In this document: piece by piece, positions 58,175 through 64,000 of the stretch
How positions within the stretch are numbered: position 1 is the stretch's first letter
How the letters are laid out: each line of letters opens with the position of its first letter
Assembly: GCA_029265125.1 (NCBI GenBank)
Contig: JAJUJX010000002.1
Span: 186,001-250,000, forward strand
Direction of reading: 5' to 3'
Length of the DNA: 64,000 bases
Source: Tolumonas sp008015085
GTDB taxonomy: Bacteria; Pseudomonadota; Gammaproteobacteria; Enterobacterales; Aeromonadaceae
Position numbers and translations under genes: made by a program
The notes under the pieces: generated by a model
The model's input: the letters and a program-made list of their open reading frames with translations, nothing else
Database searches by the model: none
Told to the model about the DNA's origin: nothing

Positions 58175-58192
58175 CTGCTATGAGCATAGCAG
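58175..58192. promoter_or_regulatory. inverted repeat between hydrogenase and mqo
   Basis: CTGCTATG-AG-CATAGCAG, perfect 8-bp arms two bases apart, ~60 bases upstream of the hydrogenase operon start. Possible operator; the binding protein is unknown. Confidence 0.45.
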
Positions 58193-58309
58193 TGAAGCCA
58201 TAATGAGGGATGAATCATTGATTTATATTTATACAGCTGGAATAGGCATATAAGTAAGATGTAAAATGCATGTTATACCTTGTTTTTCATATACAGATGG
58301 ATTTGTTTT

Positions 58310-59803
58310 ATGGCTTCTATTCATGCAGATATCACGCTGGTTGGCGGCGGCATCATGAGTGCGACTCTGGCAATGTTGTTGTACCGGCTCGATCCCTCAC
58401 TGCATATCTGCATGGTGGAAAAACTACCTGAAATTGCACAAGAAAGTTCCAAAGCACTGAACAATGCAGGTACAGGCCATGCTGGTTATTGCGAGCTGAA
58501 TTACACACCGCAGGACAAATATGGCCACATTGAGATTAATCGTGCGCTGGATATCAATGCCGCTTTTGAAATCTCACTGCAATTCTGGTCACATTTGGTT
58601 GAAGCTGATCCGAAAGAAATCAACTCCGCATCTTTTATTAACCGTGTTCCTCATCTGAGCGCGGTCTGGAATCCTCAAGATATTGCCTATCTGAAATCCC
58701 GTTACAACCAGTTAAAAACCCACCCACTGTTTGCAGATATGAAATGGTCGGAAGACACGCAAACATTGCAGGACTGGATACCACTCATGATGGCGGCGCG
58801 ACCAGACTCATCTCATCTTGCTGCCACACGTGTCGAACATGGCGCGGATGTGAATTTCGGCGCGCTAACCCGTACACTGGTCAGTTATTTACAAAAACAT
58901 GCCAATTTTCAGTTGCTGACGCATACGCGTGTCCATGACCTCAAGCGTATCGGAGAAAACGGCAAACAGTGGGCGGTCAGAGTATTAAAACAAGACAGCC
59001 ACGAAAAACTGACCATCAAAACCCCCTTTGTCTTTTTAGGCGCCGGTGGCATTGCTCTGCATCTGCTGCAAAACTCGGGGATTCCGGAAGCAGCGGGTTA
59101 TGGCGGGTTCCCTGTTAGCGGTCAATGGCTGATCTGTCAGAATGAAGAACTGATCCAGCGCCACCATGCCAAGGTTTATAGTCTGGCTCCGGTCGGTGCG
59201 CCACCGATGTCTGTGCCACACTTAGACACTCGCATCATCAATGGGAAAAAAAGTCTGCTCTTCGGGCCCTATGCCGGTTTTACGACTAAATTTCTTAAAC
59301 ACGGTTCGTCACTGGATCTGATCAAATCAGTCAAACCAGACAACATCAAGAGTTTGCTCGGTGCAGGGAAAAACAACCTGGATCTGACGAAATATCTGGT
59401 CAAAGAAGCCTTACAAACGCATGAACAGCGCATGGCGTCTTTGCTGACGTTCATGCCTGATGCTCATCCGGATCACTGGAAACTGGAACATGCCGGTAAA
59501 CGCGTTCAGATCATCAAACGCTGTAACGAGAAATGGGGAAAACTGGAATTCGGAACGGAGATCGTCGCGAGTCAGGATGGCAGTCTGGCGGCATTACTGG
59601 GTGCCTCACCCGGTGCCTCGGTCAGCGTAAAAGCCATGCTGGATGTGTTGGAGCGCTGCTTCCCGGATAAAGTGCAAACCCCGGCATGGCAAGATCGGCT
59701 GAAAAGCATGATCCCATCCTATGGCAGCTCATTGATTACCGATACAAATTTAGCGGAAAGAGTAAGACGTTATACCTTGGCGACACTAAAACTGTCGGTC
59801 TGA
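58310..59803 (+). CDS. mqo: malate:quinone oxidoreductase
   Basis: A membrane-associated FAD enzyme oxidising malate to oxaloacetate with quinone reduction. The 497-residue product has the N-terminal FAD loop ADITLVGGGIMSATLAMLL, the SSKALNNAGTGHAGYCELNYTP block and FGPYAGFTTKFLKHGS, all typical of Mqo. The start ATG at 58310 gives the usual MASIHADITLVGGG; an earlier ATG adds ten residues without a good SD. It has no operon partner. Confidence 0.94.
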   Translation: MASIHADITLVGGGIMSATLAMLLYRLDPSLHICMVEKLPEIAQESSKALNNAGTGHAGYCELNYTPQDKYGHIEINRALDINAAFEISLQFWSHLVEADPKEINSASFINRVPHLSAVWNPQDIAYLKSRYNQLKTHPLFADMKWSEDTQTLQDWIPLMMAARPDSSHLAATRVEHGADVNFGALTRTLVSYLQKHANFQLLTHTRVHDLKRIGENGKQWAVRVLKQDSHEKLTIKTPFVFLGAGGIALHLLQNSGIPEAAGYGGFPVSGQWLICQNEELIQRHHAKVYSLAPVGAPPMSVPHLDTRIINGKKSLLFGPYAGFTTKFLKHGSSLDLIKSVKPDNIKSLLGAGKNNLDLTKYLVKEALQTHEQRMASLLTFMPDAHPDHWKLEHAGKRVQIIKRCNEKWGKLEFGTEIVASQDGSLAALLGASPGASVSVKAMLDVLERCFPDKVQTPAWQDRLKSMIPSYGSSLITDTNLAERVRRYTLATLKLSV

Positions 59804-59899
59804 TAACGCTAACCAGCTCCGGCTTTCAGCCGCTCATCTGGCAATTTAAGATCCGGTTAGGTATGGTAATGTCATCGGAGTATCAGAAAGACATCTATC

Positions 59900-60841
59900 A
59901 TGCTTAACCGTTTGGATTATCTGAAAATTTTTTGTGTTGTCGCCGAGCATCGTACTTTTAAGGATGCGGCCATCAAACTCAACGTTTCTCCACAAGTGAT
60001 TACCCGCTGTATTAAAGATCTGGAGCAGGAGTTAGGCGAGATCCTGTTTATCCGCAGCACCCGTAATATCAAAATCTCCAGCTTTGGTGAACAATTCTAT
60101 GCCAAAGCGAAATCGGCTTTAACCATATTAGACGGCGTATTTGCTAAACCATCCCCAGATAGTTTAACCGTCAAAATCACCGCTCCTCCGACCCTGTCAA
60201 AACGTTTTATCATGCCCTTGCTAACTCAGATTTCGCAGGAACATCCGGAAATTCACTTTGATTTGCGGCTTTCCAATACCATTTCTGATGTGGTTGAAGA
60301 GAAAATTGATATTGGTATTCGCGTCGGCAGTCAGATCACGGATAACCGCTTTATTGCTCGTCCGGTCACCAAAATGAATCATGTTGTTGTTGGCTCTCCG
60401 GCTCTTATTGCAAAATATGGTATTCCGCAAACGCCCGATGATTTGCATAACGTGCCGACGACAGCGCTGTTTGATAATGACAGAAATCAGGTTTGGTATT
60501 GGGGTTTTAAAGGCGGTTATCGGATAACACCCGCCTTGCCAGCGTTCACGACGGATGATTCAGAAGCGGAACTGGATGCCGTACTGGGCGGATTAGGATT
60601 CAGCCAGCTGGCCGTGTCAATGGTCGCGCCGTACATCAAAAGTGGCGCGCTTATTCCTGTTCTCAACGATTTTGCTGAACACGATATGTGGGATATTTAC
60701 ATCTACCGTCCACAAAGTGGCCCTGTTCCACCACGGATCCGCATTGTCTACGATACATTGGTCACTCACTTTTCTGATCCTGACTTTTTTCCTACAGGCT
60801 TTACTTTACCGGAACAGGGAACAGCATCAATAAACCATTAA
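59900..60841 (+). CDS. LysR-family transcriptional regulator
   Basis: A 313-residue LysR regulator. The winged helix-turn-helix is in residues ~1-60 (LDYLKIFCVVAEHRTFKDAAIKLNVSPQVITRCIKDLEQELG), followed by a linker helix and a periplasmic-binding-like effector domain (~90-300). It is convergent with an MFS exporter gene, whose end nearly touches its own. It might control that exporter or another nearby gene. The effector is unknown. ATG at 59900. Confidence 0.9.
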   Translation: MLNRLDYLKIFCVVAEHRTFKDAAIKLNVSPQVITRCIKDLEQELGEILFIRSTRNIKISSFGEQFYAKAKSALTILDGVFAKPSPDSLTVKITAPPTLSKRFIMPLLTQISQEHPEIHFDLRLSNTISDVVEEKIDIGIRVGSQITDNRFIARPVTKMNHVVVGSPALIAKYGIPQTPDDLHNVPTTALFDNDRNQVWYWGFKGGYRITPALPAFTTDDSEAELDAVLGGLGFSQLAVSMVAPYIKSGALIPVLNDFAEHDMWDIYIYRPQSGPVPPRIRIVYDTLVTHFSDPDFFPTGFTLPEQGTASINH

Positions 60842-60842
60842 A

Positions 60843-60867
60843 CCTCATCATACGGATGAGGCTTTGT
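60843..60867. terminator. terminator between LysR and MFS genes
   Basis: Stem CCTCATC / GATGAGG (60843-60849, 60855-60861) with loop ATACG, overlapping the MFS stop codon; T after it on the plus strand. Confidence 0.55.
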
Positions 60868-62071
60868 ATGCCATCAATCTGACAACAAATGCCAATACAG
60901 CGGCCACCGAAGCAAGCAATGTAACAACAGGCCAGCCAAATAAGGCATAACCTTGGCTTCCCAAGAAGCCACCGGTAGACATGCCAATAAAGACAGAAAC
61001 CACCAGAACTGCATTCAGCCGACTCAGCGCGGAAGGATCAACTTTGTAAATAATAGACTGATGAGAAACGAACGTAGCCTGTATTCCCATATCAAACAAA
61101 ATGGTAGTGATAACCAGCACAGTCAGAACCACATTATTTGATACGTCCAATACAGAGATCAGAAACATCAGAAAGAAAGAGATAGCAACGGTTGATGAGC
61201 CGATTAGCGTGACTTTATTGGCACCAATGCGGTCGGCAAATTTACCGAACACCGGTGCCATTCCCGCCCCTAACGCACCCGCGATACCGAATAGTCCGGC
61301 AACAGTACTGCCAAGCTGAAATGGTGGATCAAACAACATAACGGCCAGCGTTGACCAGAAAGCACTGAAAGCGACACCTAACAAGCCTTGAGACAGAGCT
61401 GCTTTTCGCAAAACAGAAGAACGTTTAACCAAACTGAACAATGAAAATATCAGCGTACGGTAAGGTAAAGACACTGATGGAACAAACGTTGGCAATACAG
61501 ACCGTAGAATCAGCACAGCGATGAGAACCAGTATTGCAGCTAAAATATATATTGCGCGCCAGCTAAACCATTCCGCCAGAAATCCGCTTGATACACGCGA
61601 TAACAGCACCCCCAGTAGTAACCCGGTCAGTATTTTCCCTACAGTTCTTCCTCGTTGATCAGGGTCAGATAACGCCGCCGCCGTAGGAATAATATCCTGT
61701 GCCAGCGTCGCCAGCAGGCCAGTGCAAAAACTGGCAATACAAAGATAAAAAATGGATGACGAAAGCGAGGTAATTATTAATGCAACCATCAGCATTAATC
61801 CTTTGATGGTGATCAGCTTTCGCCGGTCATAGCAATCTCCCAGCGGAGTCAGCAAGAACATACCCAGTGCATAACCAAGCTGAGTCAGTGTTGGAATATA
61901 ACCAACTTCCCGGCTTCCGGCATGTAGCTCACTCTTCAATAAACCCAATAGTGGCTGACAATAATATAGCGATGCCACGGCTAGCCCTGCTGTCATTGCC
62001 AGCAAAAATGTTAATTTTGGAGTGAGCTTTTGCTCATATATGGCTACCGGGGCGGATGAGGTCATAGACAT
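60848..62071 (-). CDS. MFS transporter, drug/sugar efflux type
   Basis: A 407-residue major facilitator with 12 hydrophobic segments. The loop after helix 2 reads GDCYDRRKLI, the MFS motif A; the QGLLGVAFSAFWSTLAVMLF and GIAGALGAGMAPVFGKFADRIGANK blocks in the second half fit the drug:H+ or arabinose-efflux (YdeA/EmrB-like) group. The transported compound cannot be predicted. ATG at 62071. It is convergent with the LysR gene. Confidence 0.85.
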   Translation of the reverse strand: MSMTSSAPVAIYEQKLTPKLTFLLAMTAGLAVASLYYCQPLLGLLKSELHAGSREVGYIPTLTQLGYALGMFLLTPLGDCYDRRKLITIKGLMLMVALIITSLSSSIFYLCIASFCTGLLATLAQDIIPTAAALSDPDQRGRTVGKILTGLLLGVLLSRVSSGFLAEWFSWRAIYILAAILVLIAVLILRSVLPTFVPSVSLPYRTLIFSLFSLVKRSSVLRKAALSQGLLGVAFSAFWSTLAVMLFDPPFQLGSTVAGLFGIAGALGAGMAPVFGKFADRIGANKVTLIGSSTVAISFFLMFLISVLDVSNNVVLTVLVITTILFDMGIQATFVSHQSIIYKVDPSALSRLNAVLVVSVFIGMSTGGFLGSQGYALFGWPVVTLLASVAAVLAFVVRLMAYKASSV

Positions 62072-62270
62072 AAGAAAAGCATGATGAATAATTAAGTTAT
62101 AGCAGCATTATTCATCAGCCATCATTGAGCAATTATTCGGCTTCCTGATTTTTAAAATTCCATAAATAGGAATTCTCCTTTCTTTCGGAATGCGGGCATT
62201 ATGAGTGCGACCCAAGCTATGCAGTGTATTCGGCATGTTAAAGTCAGATAAATAAAACTGGATCAACACT

Positions 62271-63428
62271 ATGCTCAGAGCAAACGACACAACCCAATCT
62301 CTCGGTTGCACCAACAAGGTTTACATCAAAATGCTGACTTTATTTCTTTCAGTCATCAGTATGATGGTTGTCTTTGGCTATTTTTATCTGAGACAACCGC
62401 AGTTTGCTCAACTGTCTGATGATGTTTCATTTGATTCTCCTCATTTCACTGAAGCGACTGATTCAGGTGCTTTTGAAAATCAGATCGCGACTCCGGTCAT
62501 GACGAGTTCACAAGATAAAAGCCGAATTGCGTCTATCTTTCAGTTCCTGTTTGCAAAAAATGAAAATGCGATTCCGGCAAACCCTTTACCTTCCGTAAAA
62601 ACAGATTTATTGCATTTAAACAAAGCAGAAAACCTGATCGTCTGGATGGGACACTCCAGCTATTTTATTCAGATCGATGGTCTGCGTTTTTTAATCGACC
62701 CGGTATTCAGCGAAAATGCCTCTCCGGTACCGGCCACTAACCGGGCATTTAAAGGCAGTAATATCTACAGCGCTGACGATATCCCGGAAATCGATTACCT
62801 GTTGATCACGCATGACCACTGGGATCATCTCGATTATCCCACTGTGATGGCGTTACAACCAAAGATCAAAAACGTCGTAGCCCCTCTGGGTGTGGGTACC
62901 TATTTCGAGCAATGGGGATTTGATAAATCACGCATCCATCAGGGCGACTGGAATGAAGTCATCTCTGGCCCGAATGATTTACAGATCCACATCCTCCCGG
63001 CTCGTCATTTTTCAGGCCGATTGCTGACCCGTAATAAAACACTGTGGGGTTCATTTGCACTGATCACCCCGCATCATCGCTATTATCTGGGCGGCGACAG
63101 CGGTTATGGTCCTCACTACAAAGAGATCGGACAGCGATTCGGTCGATTTGATTTAGCCATTCTGGAATGTGGCCAGTATAACCAGGACTGGAAATATATA
63201 CATATGATGCCAGAGGAAACCGCACTGGCGGCCAAAGACCTCCACGCCAGTGCACTGTTACCGTCACATAACAGTAAATTCAAGCTGTCGCATCATGCCT
63301 GGAATGATCCACTCAATCGGGTTAGTGCTGCCAGCCAGAACCAAGCCTATCGTCTGATGACTCCGATGATTGGTGAAAAAATCGAGTCAGATAATGCTCA
63401 CCAGCATTTTCAACGCTGGTGGGACTAA
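62271..63428 (+). CDS. membrane-anchored MBL-fold metallohydrolase
   Basis: A 385-residue protein with an N-terminal membrane helix (~21-42) and a metallo-beta-lactamase fold. The metal motif is THDHWDHLDYP, with later ligands in LPARHFSGR, YLGGDSGYGPHY and LPSHN. WMGHSSYFIQIDGLRFLIDPVFSENASP is typical of the UlaG/NAPE-PLD-like branch. Such proteins hydrolyse lactones or phosphodiesters; the substrate is unknown. Start ATG at 62271 is tentative (a second ATG at 62331 precedes the membrane helix directly). Confidence 0.82.
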   Translation: MLRANDTTQSLGCTNKVYIKMLTLFLSVISMMVVFGYFYLRQPQFAQLSDDVSFDSPHFTEATDSGAFENQIATPVMTSSQDKSRIASIFQFLFAKNENAIPANPLPSVKTDLLHLNKAENLIVWMGHSSYFIQIDGLRFLIDPVFSENASPVPATNRAFKGSNIYSADDIPEIDYLLITHDHWDHLDYPTVMALQPKIKNVVAPLGVGTYFEQWGFDKSRIHQGDWNEVISGPNDLQIHILPARHFSGRLLTRNKTLWGSFALITPHHRYYLGGDSGYGPHYKEIGQRFGRFDLAILECGQYNQDWKYIHMMPEETALAAKDLHASALLPSHNSKFKLSHHAWNDPLNRVSAASQNQAYRLMTPMIGEKIESDNAHQHFQRWWD

Positions 63429-63550
63429 GGGATTATTATTCCAATAAACGGAATACTGAAATCAGATTTCACTGCTTTTTATCTTTTGGATAAGCCTGAA
63501 TAATGGATCCATCAGGTTTATTTCTCCGCTCACAGAGTAAAGGAAACACA

Positions 63551-64000
63551 ATGAATAATTTCAGTTATCGCAATACGACCCAGATCCACTTCGGCAAAGG
63601 ACAAATCGCCAAAATTAAAGATGAAGTACCTGCAGATGCACGCGTACTGATCACCTATGGTGGTGGCAGTATCAAGAAAAATGGCGTTTTTGGTCAGGTT
63701 GCTCAGGCATTGGATGGCGTATCTTTCATCGAATTCGGTGGCATCGAAGCTAACCCACACTTTGAAACACTGATGAAAGCAGTAGAAATTGTTAAAAAAG
63801 AGAACATCAATTTCATTCTGGCCGTTGGTGGTGGCTCTGTCATTGACGGTAGTAAATTTATTGCTGCGGCTGCACGTTATCCAAATGATCCATGGGAAAT
63901 CATTCAGACTTACGGTGCCAAAGTGACCGCAGCAGTGCCGCTAGGTTGTGTACTGACACTGGCAGCAACCGGTTCAGAAATGAACAATGGCGCGGTAATT
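63551..64000 (+). CDS. yqhD: iron-dependent alcohol dehydrogenase, YqhD-like, 5' part
   Basis: The first 150 residues of an NADPH-dependent aldehyde reductase/alcohol dehydrogenase, cut by the window end. The N terminus reads MNNFSYRNTTQIHFGKGQI; VLITYGGGSIKKNGV is the nucleotide-binding strand and LAVGGGSVIDGSKF the cofactor GGGS loop, then VLTLAATGSEMNNGAVI. It matches E. coli YqhD closely. ATG follows AAAGGAAA by five bases. A small dyad, ATGGATCCAT, lies ~45 bases upstream. Confidence 0.9.
   Translation, partial: MNNFSYRNTTQIHFGKGQIAKIKDEVPADARVLITYGGGSIKKNGVFGQVAQALDGVSFIEFGGIEANPHFETLMKAVEIVKKENINFILAVGGGSVIDGSKFIAAAARYPNDPWEIIQTYGAKVTAAVPLGCVLTLAATGSEMNNGAVI

Noticed and set aside
1..64000. 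CRISPR arrays, tRNA or rRNA genes, insertion sequences
   Set aside because: I saw no regularly spaced repeats, tRNA-like clover-leaf sequences, rRNA or transposase genes.

Overview
The window is about 64 kb of a gammaproteobacterial chromosome. Its core is a nearly complete molybdenum nitrogenase (nif) supercluster, roughly 8.0-42.6 kb. The flanking genes (udk-dcd, tyrB, mltB, yciT-like, mqo, yqhD-like, sugar PTS operons, periplasmic alpha-amylase, an electron-bifurcating type [FeFe]-hydrogenase) suggest a facultatively anaerobic, fermentative relative of Aeromonadaceae. Tolumonas is my best guess, from remembered family knowledge and not from any search.

Layout. 0-8 kb: housekeeping genes (udk 3' end, dcd, DeoR regulator, HD hydrolase, azoR, tyrB, a lone tyrosine recombinase, a small membrane protein, mltB). 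8.0-9.9 kb: draG-draT, which reversibly ADP-ribosylate NifH. 10.0-12.5 kb: IscA-like gene, nifU, nifS. 12.6-15.7 kb (minus): nifL-nifA. 16.1-22.6 kb: rnfABCDGEH and an NhaD-type Na+/H+ antiporter. 22.8-23.4 kb: nifF. 23.5-42.5 kb (mostly minus): a DUF2845 gene, nifVWZM, modBC, nifENX-fdxB, nifHDKTY, then malS (plus), then nifB-fdxN-nifQ. 42.7-48.1 kb: a fructose/mannose-type PTS with manA and an AraC regulator. 48.4-54.5 kb: a cellobiose-type PTS with a 6-phospho-beta-glucosidase, an orphan EIIC and a LacI regulator. 54.5-58.1 kb: [FeFe]-hydrogenase and its fused NuoE/NuoF-like partner. 58.3-64 kb: mqo, LysR, MFS, an MBL-fold hydrolase and the start of a YqhD-like alcohol dehydrogenase.

How it works together. 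NifB, NifQ, NifV, NifE/N/X/Y, NifU/S and ModBC make and supply FeMo-cofactor and Fe-S clusters. NifH/D/K with NifM/W/Z/T form the enzyme. There is no nifJ here. Instead an Rnf complex plus NifF, FdxN and FdxB look like the low-potential electron route, with NhaD possibly balancing the ion gradient that Rnf uses. Control appears layered: NtrC-like dyads and a sigma54 element before nifLA, NifL/NifA (NifA lacks the Cys linker), GG-N10-GC sigma54 promoters with TGT-N10-ACA NifA sites before nifIscA-US, rnf, nifF, nifV, nifE, nifH and nifB, and DraT/DraG after translation.

The items most worth a second look are the nhaD-rnf-nif linkage, draGT under a sigma54 promoter with no visible NifA site, modBC without modA behind a terminator-like hairpin and a 128-bp palindromic repeat, a perfect 15-bp inverted repeat inside the nifF promoter region, and a hydrogenase partner whose NuoE-like domain has lost most cluster cysteines.
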